From assembly GCF_017565425.1 (NCBI RefSeq), contig NZ_JAGEMK010000003.1, positions 124,001 to 188,000 on the forward strand: 64,000 bases of DNA, read 5' to 3'. The translations under genes and the position numbers were made by a program. Of the stretch, positions 34,537 through 44,932 are shown piece after piece. The notes below the pieces were generated by a model. It made no database searches, was not told where the DNA came from, and saw only the letters and a list, made by a program, of their open reading frames with translations. Numbering within the stretch: the stretch's first letter is position 1; each line of letters starts with the position of its first letter. Source of the stretch: Actinotalea soli (GTDB taxonomy: Bacteria; Actinomycetota; Actinomycetes; Actinomycetales; Cellulomonadaceae).

Positions 34537-35996
34537 GGCGGGACCGCGTGCCACAGCCGGGGCAGCGGCACCTCGCCGACCACGGCGATGGTCGCCGCGT
34601 GCAGCAGCTCGGCGACCTCGGGCCCGACGAAGGTGGCCCCGAGGAGCACCTCTCGCTCGGTGTCGACCACGAGGATCGCGCGGCCCTCGACCTCGTCCCG
34701 GGCCAGCGCGGCCCCCGCCACCGACGAGAACGGCACCTCGACCCGCCGCACTGCGTGGCCTGCCTCGACGGCGGCCGCCTCGGTCAGCCCGACCGAGGCG
34801 ACCTCGGGGCGGGTGAACACGACCTGGGTCAGGGCGCCGTGGTCGGCCGTCGCCCGGTAACGGCTCCACGCCGGCTGCTCCCCCGCGGCCGCCGGCTCGA
34901 CGTGACCGTCGGCCTCCTCCTGCGCGGCAGCACCGAACCGCGCCGCGATGACGTCCCCGGCGATCCGGGCGTCGTACTTGCCCTGGTGGGTGGTCGCGAC
35001 CCTGCCGGTGACGTCCCCGACCGCGTACAACCAGCCCTCGGGGACCGCGGCGACCCGCAGGCTGTCGTCGACCGTCACGGGGGCGCCGGGCTCGAGCCCG
35101 ACGGTCTCCAGGCCGAGGTCACCGCTGCGCGGGCGTCGTCCGGTCGCGACGAGCACCTCCGCGGCCGTGACGACTCCTGCCTCGGTCTCGACCTCGACCC
35201 CCGACCCGCGGCGGGTGACCCGGGTCGGGGTGGTGCCGAACCGGACGTCGACGCCGCGGGTCCGGAGGCCCGCTGCGACGGCCTCCCCGGCCGCCGGTTC
35301 CATCGAGCCGAGCAGCCGCTCGCCCCGGACGAGCACGGTGACCGTCGACCCCAGGTCCGCGTAGGCCGTGGCCATCTCGGTAGCCACGACGCCCCCGCCG
35401 AGCACCACGAGCGAGTCCGGGACCTCCTGCGCCGCCGTGGCCTCGCGGCTCGTCCACGGCTGCGCCTCGGCCAGGCCCGGGATCTCGGGGGTGACGGGCT
35501 CGCTGCCGGTCGCCACGACGACCGCGCACCGGGCGGTGATCGTGGTGGCCTGACCCTCGTGGTGCACCTCGACCGTGCGCGGCCCCGTCAGGCGGGCGTG
35601 GCCGCGCACCAGGTCGATGCCCGTGCTCTCGAGCCACTGCACCTGGCCGGCGTCGTCCCAGCTGCTCGCGAAGGAGTTGCGCCGCGCGAGCACCGCGCCG
35701 ACGTCCAGCATGCCGGTGACGCCCTGCGCCGCACCGTCGACCGCACGGGCGGCCTCGAGCACGGCCCCGGGACGCAGCAAGGCCTTCGAGGGCATGCAGG
35801 CCCAGTAGGAGCACTCCCCCCCGACCAGCTCGGCCTCGACGACGACGACGGTCAGGCCGCCGCGACCGGCCCGGTCGGCGGCGTTCTCCCCCACCGCCCC
35901 GCCACCGAGCACGACGACGTCGTAGGTGCGGTGGTCGGTCTCGGTGGGTCCCGAGCCGGTGGACGCGGAGCTGGCGGGTCCTGGCGAGCTGGTCAT
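34482..35996 (-). CDS. FAD-dependent pyridine nucleotide-disulfide oxidoreductase (MerA/Lpd-like)
   Basis: 504 residues. FAD motif VVVLGGGAVGENAA; redox pair CSYWAC (six residues, C-x4-C) in GGECSYWACMPSKALLRP, where lipoamide dehydrogenases have CLNxGC; NAD(P) motif VVLGGGVVATEMA; LYAVGDVTG; C-terminal dimer interface with HAVPPYPTVSEVW, His-Glu-like. Family members reduce disulfides, Hg(II) or quinones; no mer genes are near, so the substrate is open. Start ATG 35996 has GGAGGAAA five bases upstream. Confidence 0.88.
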   Translation of the reverse strand: MTSSPGPASSASTGSGPTETDHRTYDVVVLGGGAVGENAADRAGRGGLTVVVVEAELVGGECSYWACMPSKALLRPGAVLEAARAVDGAAQGVTGMLDVGAVLARRNSFASSWDDAGQVQWLESTGIDLVRGHARLTGPRTVEVHHEGQATTITARCAVVVATGSEPVTPEIPGLAEAQPWTSREATAAQEVPDSLVVLGGGVVATEMATAYADLGSTVTVLVRGERLLGSMEPAAGEAVAAGLRTRGVDVRFGTTPTRVTRRGSGVEVETEAGVVTAAEVLVATGRRPRSGDLGLETVGLEPGAPVTVDDSLRVAAVPEGWLYAVGDVTGRVATTHQGKYDARIAGDVIAARFGAAAQEEADGHVEPAAAGEQPAWSRYRATADHGALTQVVFTRPEVASVGLTEAAAVEAGHAVRRVEVPFSSVAGAALARDEVEGRAILVVDTEREVLLGATFVGPEVAELLHAATIAVVGEVPLPRLWHAVPPYPTVSEVWLRLLEEYGL

Positions 35997-36131
35997 CGTT
36001 TCCTCCACGGTGGGCGACGAGAGACATCGTCGCGCTGCGGGGCGCCGGGCGCACCCCCACCCTCCCGTCGGGCCGCTGCCAGGGCGAGGCCGGCCCTAGG
36101 CAGCGTCAGACGCCCGTGGAAGGATCCCGCT

Positions 36132-38489
<2,358 letters not shown>

Positions 38490-38615
38490 GGGCCGGGACC
38501 TCACCGCGAGAGGCCCTGGACCCGGGGCGTCCCAGCCTGACCCGGTCCAGCCCAGCAGACGGAGCACCCGTCGGCCCTGGCGACCATGATCGGACCCCTC
38601 GCCGAGCTGCACGAC

Positions 38616-38657
38616 GAAGGGCCCCTCTTCCGCGTTTCCGCAGATGAGGGGCCCTTC
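38616..38657. terminator. 12-bp hairpin between uvrA-like gene and tRNA-Lys
   Basis: GAAGGGCCCCTC pairs perfectly with GAGGGGCCCTTC around an 18-base loop. It ends four bases before the tRNA-Lys 3' end on the other strand and 127 bases after the uvrA-like stop. Confidence 0.7.
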
Positions 38658-38661
38658 ACTG

Positions 38662-38734
<73 letters not shown>

Positions 38735-38836
38735 GCGGTGCATGAGGCTACCACCGGCTTGGGGTTGGTGCGAAACCGGCGATCGGCAGCCGCCCGGGAC
38801 CCGCTGGGGCCTCGCGCAGGCGTCGGTCCTCGATGC

Positions 38837-39103
38837 TCAGCCGGAGGCGTCCCCGTTCTCCTCGCCGGGCTTCTCGGCCTCGCGGGACTCGTCCTCGCCC
38901 TCCCACCAGGCGACGTCGGGAAGACCCTCGTCCTCCAGGATCTGAGGCGACGCCGGGCCGCTGGGCACCGCGAGGTCAGCCAGCAGGGCCAGCGGCACGT
39001 GCTGGCTGAGCAGGCTCATGACCTCCTGAGAGGCCTCGTCCTCGGGCACGGTCGAGGAGTCGACCTGGTCTTCGTCGTGCGGGGTGATCTTGTCGACGAC
39101 CAC
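38837..39103 (-). CDS. small acidic hypothetical protein
   Basis: 88 residues, strongly acidic, starting MVVDKITPHDEDQVDSSTVPEDEASQE, with LLSQHVPLALLADLAVPSGP in the middle and a Glu-rich end. GTG 39103 is preceded by CGGAGGTGG. It is a recognisable kind of short conserved actinobacterial protein, but no function is known to me. It starts 154 bases downstream of the groES-like stop on the same strand. Confidence 0.65.
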   Translation of the reverse strand: MVVDKITPHDEDQVDSSTVPEDEASQEVMSLLSQHVPLALLADLAVPSGPASPQILEDEGLPDVAWWEGEDESREAEKPGEENGDASG

Positions 39104-39257
39104 GCGGCCACCTCCGTTCTGCCCCCGACCACCGGTCTGGGGCTCTCCAGGGACAACTGCACCATCCAGGGGCCCGTTCCGCAACGGTGACGCGCGAGCA
39201 TCACCCCGTCGGCGGCACAGGACGCCAGGCTGCGGCCTGACTCGTGCAGGCCGGGGA

Positions 39258-39635
39258 CTACAGGTAGAGGCCGGTCCGCTGACCAGTGGCCTCGGGCTCT
39301 GCGACGCCGTGCAGGTCCCGCTCGCGGAGCAGCACGTAGTCGGTGCCGTGCAGCTCGACCTCGGCGCGCTCCTCGGGGTCGAAGAGCACCCGGTCCCCGC
39401 GGGAGACCTGGTGCACGTGCGGACCGGTCGCGACGACCAGCGCCCACGCGAGCCGCTTGCCCACCGAGGCCGTCGCGGGGATGACGATCCCCGACGTCGA
39501 GAGCCGCTCGGAGGACTCGGCATCCATCTGCACCAGGACCCTGTCGTGCAGCATCCGGATCGGCGGGTGGTCCCCCGGCCGGGGGCTGGAGGCAGGCGGG
39601 CCGGGGGGCGGGGGCGAGGGATCGGGCGTGCTCAC
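39258..39635 (-). CDS. GroES/Cpn10-like co-chaperonin domain protein
   Basis: 125 residues: a Pro/Ser-rich N-terminal stretch of about 25, then a Cpn10-like barrel (IRMLHDRVLVQMD, SGIVIPATASVGKR, VVATGPHVHQVSRGDRVLFDPEERAEVELHGTDYVLLRERDLHGV). It is not next to a groEL gene, and the mobile-loop region differs from housekeeping GroES, so it is probably an extra GroES homologue. GTG 39635 has TACCGT six bases upstream. Confidence 0.82.
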   Translation of the reverse strand: MSTPDPSPPPPGPPASSPRPGDHPPIRMLHDRVLVQMDAESSERLSTSGIVIPATASVGKRLAWALVVATGPHVHQVSRGDRVLFDPEERAEVELHGTDYVLLRERDLHGVAEPEATGQRTGLYL

Positions 39636-39641
39636 CCGCGC

Positions 39642-39647
39642 ACGGTA
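39642..39647 (-). promoter_or_regulatory. -10 hexamer of GroES-like gene
   Basis: TACCGT on the minus strand, six bases before GTG 39635, in the divergent gap with the bcp gene; leaderless geometry. Confidence 0.5.
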
Positions 39648-39683
39648 CTCGGTACGCTGGGCCCCCCGTCACGAAGGAGAACC

Positions 39684-40151
39684 ATGCCGCGCCTCAGCCC
39701 CGGTGACCTCGCCCCCGACTTCACCCTGCCGACGGCCGACGGCGGCACGATCACCCTGTCCCAGATGCGCGGCCAGCGTGTGGTGATCTTCTTCTTCCCC
39801 GCGGCCATGACCCCGGGGTGCACCACCCAGGCCTGCGACTTCCGTGACTCCTTCGAGACCCTCCAGGCCGCGGGGTACACCGTGCTCGGCATCTCCCCCG
39901 ACCCCGTGCCCCGGCTGGACGAGTTCACCCAGAGTGCCGAGCTGACCTACCCCCTGGCCTCGGACGTCGACCGGACGGTGCTGACGGCCTGGGGGGCCTT
40001 CGGCGAGAAGAAGCTCTACGGCAAGACCGTCGAGGGCGTCATCCGCTCCACGGTGGTCCTCGACGAGGAGGGCAAGGTCCAGGTCGCGCAGTACAACGTG
40101 CGGGCCACGGGACACGTCGCCAAGCTCCGCCGAGACCTCGGCATCTCCTGA
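39684..40151 (+). CDS. bcp: thiol peroxidase of the Bcp/PrxQ family
   Basis: Reduces hydroperoxides with thioredoxin as reductant; 155 residues. PAAMTPGCTTQACDFRD holds the peroxidatic Cys46 and the resolving Cys51, the C-x4-C pair of PrxQ; DFTLPTADGG and SPDPVPRLDEF are family motifs. ATG 39684 has AAGGAGAA upstream. Start faces the GroES-like gene; tRNA-Leu follows. Confidence 0.93.
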   Translation: MPRLSPGDLAPDFTLPTADGGTITLSQMRGQRVVIFFFPAAMTPGCTTQACDFRDSFETLQAAGYTVLGISPDPVPRLDEFTQSAELTYPLASDVDRTVLTAWGAFGEKKLYGKTVEGVIRSTVVLDEEGKVQVAQYNVRATGHVAKLRRDLGIS

Positions 40152-40223
40152 GCATGAGGCCGGGCGCCTGCTCCCCAGCTGGCGGGTGCCCCGGCCAGGG
40201 CACGAGCCCTAGGCTCCTCTTGA

Positions 40224-40304
40224 GCGCGAGTGGCGAAATGGCAGACGCGCCAGGTTTAGGTCCTGGTGCCCTCGGGCGTGCGGGTTCGACTCCCGCCTCG
40301 CGCA
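40224..40304 (+). tRNA. tRNA-Leu (anticodon TAG)
   Basis: 81-base class II tRNA. Acceptor GCGCGAG with CTCGCGC and discriminator A; anticodon stem-loop CCAGGTTTAGGTCCTGG gives TAG; long variable arm GTGCCCTCGGGCGT; T-arm GCGGGTTCGACTCCCGC. Confidence 0.95.
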
Positions 40305-40395
40305 CTTCCTCCGCCCCCTTGCATCTCTCTAGCAGATGCGGTGCGGGTCAGACAGTCACACCCTGGGATGACCTACTCGATCCCAGGAGGTCCAG

Positions 40396-40851
40396 ATGTC
40401 TCAGCAACCCACCCGCCCCGCGACCCAGGGCACACGCCCCGACCGGGCGCCGTACCAGTGGCTCGCCCTCGCCATCGGTGCGATCTACCTGCTCATCGGC
40501 GCCGTCGGATTCTTCGTCACCGGCTTCGACGGGTTCACCGAGCACGACCACTCCCAGACCCTGCTCGGCTTCGCCATCAACCCGCTGCACAACATCGTGC
40601 ACCTGCTGATCGGTGTGCTCGGCGTCGTGATGTGGAGCAAGCGGTCGAGCGCCAGGGCCTACGGATGGCTCCTCGCGATCGTCTATGGCGCGACCTCCGT
40701 CTACGGCCTGATCGTCGCGGACGACCCGGACCTGAACATCCTCAACATCAACGGGGCGGACAACGGTCTGCACATCGTCAGCACCCTGGCCGGCCTCGCG
40801 ATCGCGCTGTGGCCCGACAAGGACCGCCGGGCCGGCTCCAACCGCACGTGA
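40396..40851 (+). CDS. DUF4383 membrane protein
   Basis: 151 residues with four hydrophobic segments. The family motif NPLHNIVHLLIGVLGVVMW is clear, and a second histidine, in ADNGLHIVSTLAGLAIALW, repeats the pattern. Function is unknown; such genes often accompany stress loci in actinobacteria. ATG 40396 has CAGGAGGTC upstream. It is followed by a hairpin and then a GAF-ANTAR gene. Confidence 0.88.
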   Translation: MSQQPTRPATQGTRPDRAPYQWLALAIGAIYLLIGAVGFFVTGFDGFTEHDHSQTLLGFAINPLHNIVHLLIGVLGVVMWSKRSSARAYGWLLAIVYGATSVYGLIVADDPDLNILNINGADNGLHIVSTLAGLAIALWPDKDRRAGSNRT

Positions 40852-40920
40852 CCCTCGGCCGGACCACCGGCCGCTGATCACCCGCGCCCGCTCGTGGGCG
40901 GGCCGCACGACCGACGCAGG

Positions 40921-40958
40921 CAAGGCGTCGCCCCGGAGGGATCGCCGGGGCCGCCTTG
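40921..40958 (+). terminator. hairpin after DUF4383 gene
   Basis: CAAGGCG..CCCCGG pairs with CCGGGGC.CGCCTTG (about 13 bp with small bulges), about 70 bases after the stop codon; it would separate this gene from the GAF-ANTAR gene. Confidence 0.6.
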
Positions 40959-41012
40959 TCGGCGCGCCTGGGCGGTCCCTCCGGCTCGAGTGGCGCCGCC
41001 GGCCGACCTGGG

Positions 41013-41035
41013 TCACCGTAGGCGAGTCACGGTGA
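41013..41035. repeat. inverted repeat upstream of GAF-ANTAR gene
   Basis: TCACCGT and ACGGTGA flank nine bases, 44 bases before the ATG at 41079. It may be an operator or a leader hairpin; the loop does not match the A..G hexaloop bound by ANTAR proteins. Confidence 0.4.
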
Positions 41036-41078
41036 GGAAGTCGCGCGTGACCGGATCGAACGTCCGGAGCACCCGCCC

Positions 41079-41897
41079 ATGACTACCCTCGGCACGACAC
41101 CCCCCGCCCGACCGCGCCACGACCTCGGTTCGACCCTCCTGGCACTCCTGGCAGCGCCCCACGCCGACCTCTCGGACTTCGCGCGGGGGGTCGCCCGCTC
41201 CCTCACCGCCGAGCTCGGGACGCCCTACGGCATCGGCCTCACGCTGCGGCACCACGAGGGCGTCGACATCGCCGGGTGCAGCGACGCGACCACGGAGTGT
41301 GAACGCGCACTCGACCACGAGGGCGGCTCACCCGCCGCGGCCGTCCTCGCCCGGCGCCAGGCCGCGGTCGTCACCGACATGGCGAGCGCACCGTGGCGGG
41401 CCTGGGGCACCGTCGCGCTGCGCCGGGGCTTCCGGGCGGCAAGCATCGTCCCGTCCACCACGACGACCGGGACCGCCCTGACACTCACGATCTACTCCTG
41501 CGTGCCCCCGGAGGCGTGGCCGTCAGACGGGCCCCCACGGGATGCCGCCGCCCTGGCCGAGGACGTCGCGCACGCCCTCTCCCTCCGTCAGAGAGCGGAG
41601 CACACCCGGCGCTCGGTGGAGGACCTGCGCACCGCGCTGGACACCCGCGCCGTCATCGACCAGGCCCTCGGCGTCCTCATGGCGCGCGACCGTTGCAGCG
41701 CCGACCAGGCGATGAACGTGCTGCGCAAGGAGGCCGGCCGACGGCAGGTCAAGCTCCGCACCCTCGCCGGGCACATCGTCGAGCACGTCAGCGGGCGCCC
41801 CGCGCAGAAGGGCACCCACTTCCAGGACCGGACGACCGTGGGCGCCGGTCGAGCGGTCCGGCCCCGCCCGGCAGCACGGGGCGACCGCGCGTCCTGA
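41079..41897 (+). CDS. GAF-ANTAR regulator (RNA-binding antiterminator type)
   Basis: 272 residues. GAF-like sensor at about 15-165, then a coiled linker (ALSLRQRAEHTRRSVEDL) and the ANTAR domain at about 185-240 (LDTRAVIDQALGVLMARDRCSADQAMNVLRKEA...VKLRTLAGHIV). Actinobacterial GAF-ANTAR proteins bind nascent RNA hairpins and prevent termination. The C-terminal 30 residues are basic. Its target is not evident. The nearby genes point to stress physiology, but no contiguous operon follows, because the next three genes are on the other strand. Confidence 0.9.
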   Translation: MTTLGTTPPARPRHDLGSTLLALLAAPHADLSDFARGVARSLTAELGTPYGIGLTLRHHEGVDIAGCSDATTECERALDHEGGSPAAAVLARRQAAVVTDMASAPWRAWGTVALRRGFRAASIVPSTTTTGTALTLTIYSCVPPEAWPSDGPPRDAAALAEDVAHALSLRQRAEHTRRSVEDLRTALDTRAVIDQALGVLMARDRCSADQAMNVLRKEAGRRQVKLRTLAGHIVEHVSGRPAQKGTHFQDRTTVGAGRAVRPRPAARGDRAS

Positions 41898-41931
41898 GCG
41901 CGGCCGCCCCGTCCTGGTCAGCTCCCCTCCG

Positions 41932-42528
41932 TCAGCCCTGGCCGCGCGACTCCTGCACCTGCTCCTTGGCCTGGGTCGCGTCGCCCCGCAGACCCTGCGC
42001 TGCGTCCGCGCCGTCCTCCTTGAGGGTCGTGGCCGCCTCGCGTGCGCGCTCCTGGACAGCGGACACCGCCTCCTGAGCGGGGGCGCGCAGGTCGTCGACC
42101 ACCGACGAGGCCGCATCCTTGAGCTGGTCGGAGTGCTCCGAAGCCTTCTCCTTGAGCTGGGTCGCCGCGTCGCGCTCGGCCTTGCTCGTGGGCAGCAGCG
42201 AGCTCGCCAGCCACCCCACACCGAACGCGATCAGCCCGGCGGCGAGCGGGTTGCCCTCCGCCTTCTCCCGCAGGGTGCTCTGCAGGCCGTGCGCGACCTC
42301 CCCGGGCGAGGAGCTCTCCTGCTGCTTGCTGCGGACCGACTCCTTCGCGTCGTGGGCGCTGCCCATCACGCGTTCCTTGACCGAGCCCACGGCGCCGCGC
42401 ACCTGCTCGGTCTTGCGGTGCGCGATGCTGCTGGGGCTCACCTTGTCCTCGAGGGCGTCCACGTCGTGGCTGAGGTCAGCGCGCGTCCGCTCGATGTCGG
42501 CGCGAATCTGGTCCGGGTCGGTGCTCAT
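41932..42528 (-). CDS. DUF3618 membrane-associated protein
   Basis: 198 residues. It opens with the DUF3618 motif DPDQIRADIERTRADLSHDVDALEDKVSPS. A short hydrophobic segment (LAAGLIAFGVGWLASSLLP, about 95-115) is flanked by long charged helices rich in Lys/Glu/Ala. Its ATG overlaps the stop of the holin-like gene (ATGA). It is third in a three-gene operon with 4-base overlaps. The family occurs with holin-like proteins in actinobacterial stress loci; its function is unknown. Confidence 0.88.
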   Translation of the reverse strand: MSTDPDQIRADIERTRADLSHDVDALEDKVSPSSIAHRKTEQVRGAVGSVKERVMGSAHDAKESVRSKQQESSSPGEVAHGLQSTLREKAEGNPLAAGLIAFGVGWLASSLLPTSKAERDAATQLKEKASEHSDQLKDAASSVVDDLRAPAQEAVSAVQERAREAATTLKEDGADAAQGLRGDATQAKEQVQESRGQG

Positions 42529-42956
42529 CGGTTTCTCTCCTCGTGTCCTTGCAGTGCGTCAGGGATCTTCTTGGCCGTCTCCATCGTGCGAGGGGCGCCC
42601 TTGATCTCCGTGATCTCGGCACGACCCTTGAGGGCGAGCACCGCCGCGACGGCGCCCCAGATGACGGCGACGACCAGGGCCGACCAGCCCAGGTCGATCA
42701 GGTGACCGAGCCCCCACCAGAGGGAGATCGACAGGAACACGAGGACCATGTGACCGGCGACGCCGGCGCCGGTCAGCATCCCGGCCCCCTTCCCAGCCCT
42801 CGTGGCCGACTCGGACAGCTCGGCCTTGGCCAGGGCGACCTCCTGACGCATCAGCGTCGAGACGTCCTCGCTGATGCGTCCGAGCAGCTCACCGAGGCTC
42901 GGCTGCTCATGGCCGTTGCTGCCCGTCCCGGTACCGACGCCAGGGGTGGAGCTCAT
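42525..42956 (-). CDS. holin-X-like membrane protein (Phage_holin_3_6 family)
   Basis: 143 residues. An amphipathic segment, SLGELLGRISEDVSTLMRQEVALAKAEL, is the family hallmark. Two hydrophobic spans follow (GAGVAGHMVLVFLSISLWWGL and SALVVAVIWGAVAAVLAL). Despite the name it is chromosomal and not in a phage; it belongs to the actinobacterial housekeeping/stress group. Start and stop each overlap the neighbouring genes by 4 bases. Confidence 0.88.
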   Translation of the reverse strand: MSSTPGVGTGTGSNGHEQPSLGELLGRISEDVSTLMRQEVALAKAELSESATRAGKGAGMLTGAGVAGHMVLVFLSISLWWGLGHLIDLGWSALVVAVIWGAVAAVLALKGRAEITEIKGAPRTMETAKKIPDALQGHEERNR

Positions 42957-43708
42957 GGCGTCCTCCGCTGCTCGAGACCCGAGACAGGCTCACCTGTCGC
43001 CGTGCCGACCCCGTGGCCGGACGGTGCCGTACCAGCCGGCGTGCTGGCGATCGGGGCCCGCCCGGGCGCCGAGGCGGCCGGCGACGTGCCCGCCGGCGGT
43101 ACTCCGGGGGTGGAAGGAGCGCCCGGGGCCCGGTGAGCCCCGCCCTGACCCGTGCTGGCCTGACCCGTGCTGCCGAGGGCGTGGTCCCCGGCGTCCTTCG
43201 CCGGCGCGTCCTTGACGCCGCGCGTCAGGCGCCCGGCAAGGAGCCCCAGACCGGCCGCGACCGCGAGGAACGCCCCCGGCCGACGTCGCGCGAAGTCCTT
43301 GACCTCGTCGACGAGGGAGCCGGGTTCGCGGTCCTCGAGCCAGCCCGCTGCGGCGTCCGCCCGCGAGGCCACCTGCCGAGCGAGGTCGGCACCGAGCCCA
43401 CCGCCGTCCTCGGCGCTGTCGGCCATCGAGCCGAGCTCGCTGCCCAGGCCGCGCAGGCCCTCGGCGACCTTGGTCTGCTGGGTCCCTGCCTGACCGACGA
43501 GCTCGACCCGTGCCTGCTCGAGGAGGTCCCGGGCCTGGCGGCCCGCCTCCTTGGTCACCTCGCCGGCCTCGGACCGTGCCTCGCCGGCCAGCCCACGGGC
43601 CGAGTCGGCAGCGCTGTGCGCGACACCCTCGGCCTGCTCCCGCGCCTCCTGCTTGGTCGAACCCTGGGTCCCGCCCGCAGACCGGCTCCCGCTGGTGCTG
43701 TACGTCAT
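42953..43708 (-). CDS. alanine-rich helical protein with one membrane segment
   Basis: 251 residues. Residues 1-~115 are Ala/Glu/Lys/Arg-rich and helical (QEAREQAEGVAHSAADSARG), resembling late-embryogenesis-abundant-like repeats. One hydrophobic stretch, RPGAFLAVAAGLGLLAGRLTRG, follows at about 140-160. The C-terminal ~85 residues are Pro/Gly/Ser/Thr low complexity. It is first in the operon with the holin-like and DUF3618 proteins. Function unknown; desiccation or envelope stress is a guess from composition. Confidence 0.8.
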   Translation of the reverse strand: MTYSTSGSRSAGGTQGSTKQEAREQAEGVAHSAADSARGLAGEARSEAGEVTKEAGRQARDLLEQARVELVGQAGTQQTKVAEGLRGLGSELGSMADSAEDGGGLGADLARQVASRADAAAGWLEDREPGSLVDEVKDFARRRPGAFLAVAAGLGLLAGRLTRGVKDAPAKDAGDHALGSTGQASTGQGGAHRAPGAPSTPGVPPAGTSPAASAPGRAPIASTPAGTAPSGHGVGTATGEPVSGLEQRRTP

Positions 43709-43732
43709 GATGTCTCTCCCTCGCAGATCAGG

Positions 43733-44614
43733 TCAGTCTTTCTTGAGCTTGTCCTGCACCGTGCCCGCGGCCTTCTCCACGACGTTCGGCAGGTCCGTGG
43801 TGCCGTAGAACCGGGCGTCGGGCCGGGTGGGCGGCGGCATGGGCACGCCCTTCTCCGGGGTCTCGCGGTAGCTGAACTCGCCGTTGCCGTCGGGGGTCGG
43901 ACCGCTCGCCCACGAGCCCTCGGCGGCATGCTTGCCGTCGGAGAAGTTGATGTACTCGTAGGACACGTCGGTGGCCTCCTTGCGCTGAGGGAAGTTGCTG
44001 GGCACGGGCAGCTGCTCGTAGCCCTCCTCCTGCAGCTCCTTGGCCGCCGCGATCCACTGGTTCTGGTGCATCGTGTCTCGGGCCAGCAGGAACGACAGCA
44101 GGTCCCGGACCCCGGCGTCATCGGTCATGTGGTAGAGCCGCGCGACCTGCACGCGGCCCTGCATCTCGGCGTTCGCGTTGGCGGTGAAGTCGGCCAGCAG
44201 GTTGCCGCTCGCGGTGACGTACCCCGCCGACCACGGGTTGCCCATGCTGTCGACCGGGCGGGCCCCGGCCCCGGCGACGATCGCGTGCTGCAGGTCCGTC
44301 CCGCCGAGGACGGCGGCGACCGTGGGATCGTCCTGGATGGCCTTCTCGGTCGCACCGACAGGGGCCTTCTCGAGCAGCTGGGCGATCATCGTCGCGAGCA
44401 TCTCGACGTGGCCCATCTCCTCGGCACCGATGCCGAAGAGCAGGTCGCGGTACTTGCCGGGCATGTGGGCGTTCCACGACTGGAACCCGTACTGCATCGC
44501 CACGGTGATCTCGCCGTACTGCCCGCCGAGCACCTCCTGGAGCTTGCGGGCGTAGACGGCGTCGGGACGGTCGGGGCTGGCCTTGTGCTGGAGCTCTTGA
44601 CGGTGGAAGAACAT
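43733..44614 (-). CDS. manganese catalase
   Basis: Non-heme dimanganese catalase (KatN/YdbD type), 293 residues. Metal-ligand helices: LQEVLGGQYGEITVAMQYGFQSW, GIGAEEMGHVEMLATMIA and LARDTMHQNQWIAA supply the Glu/His set. The tail with GSWASGPTPDGNGEFSY is normal for the family. ATG 44614 has GGAGGTCTC upstream. It stands 24 bases upstream of the Ala-rich gene on the same strand and may be in its operon. It removes hydrogen peroxide, often in stationary phase or sporulating cells. Confidence 0.94.
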   Translation of the reverse strand: MFFHRQELQHKASPDRPDAVYARKLQEVLGGQYGEITVAMQYGFQSWNAHMPGKYRDLLFGIGAEEMGHVEMLATMIAQLLEKAPVGATEKAIQDDPTVAAVLGGTDLQHAIVAGAGARPVDSMGNPWSAGYVTASGNLLADFTANANAEMQGRVQVARLYHMTDDAGVRDLLSFLLARDTMHQNQWIAAAKELQEEGYEQLPVPSNFPQRKEATDVSYEYINFSDGKHAAEGSWASGPTPDGNGEFSYRETPEKGVPMPPPTRPDARFYGTTDLPNVVEKAAGTVQDKLKKD

Positions 44615-44932
44615 GGGAGACCTCCGATGTGCGGCCCTCGGGCCTGCGGACCTCGCTGTGGTACCCGAGGTCTCGGAGGTGGCGCGCAGGATGGCCGCGC
44701 CGCCCTCGAGATCTCGAGGATTGCGCCGACACGTTTCCTGCGTCGGTCCTTCTCTTCTCCGCCGTGGCCGTCTCGGCCTGCGGTGCCCTCACGCTAAGCA
44801 GGTCCGGGTCTGCCCGCCACCGGAGGTCTCGAGATGCCCGGTCGCCCCCGTGCGCGCACCATGGAGGCTCACGCAGACCGGTCCGAGGGAGGCAGGACGA
44901 CGGCGCCTCGCCCACGCCCCGACGGAGGACCC
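44615..44932. promoter_or_regulatory. 318-base divergent control region with repeated palindromic motif
   Basis: Lies between the manganese catalase and a GAF-ANTAR gene. It contains GAGGTCTCGGAGG (44667-44679), a perfect 16-base palindrome CCTCGAGATCTCGAGG (44704-44719) and GAGGTCTCGAGAT (44823-44835). A further GGAGGTCTC lies over the catalase ribosome site (minus strand, 44625-44617). The shared core GAGRTCTC may be an operator. No coding gene is supported here. Confidence 0.5.

Noticed and set aside
34476-36131. A 552-codon upstream extension of the uvrA-like gene in the same frame
   Set aside because: The extension lies antisense to the MerA-like flavoprotein and is low-complexity; the GTG at 36132 with a GGAAGGA site begins the UvrA homology.
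42525-42956. A prophage remnant, suggested by the holin-like protein
   Set aside because: No endolysin, portal, terminase or integrase lies nearby; this family is a normal chromosomal actinobacterial protein.
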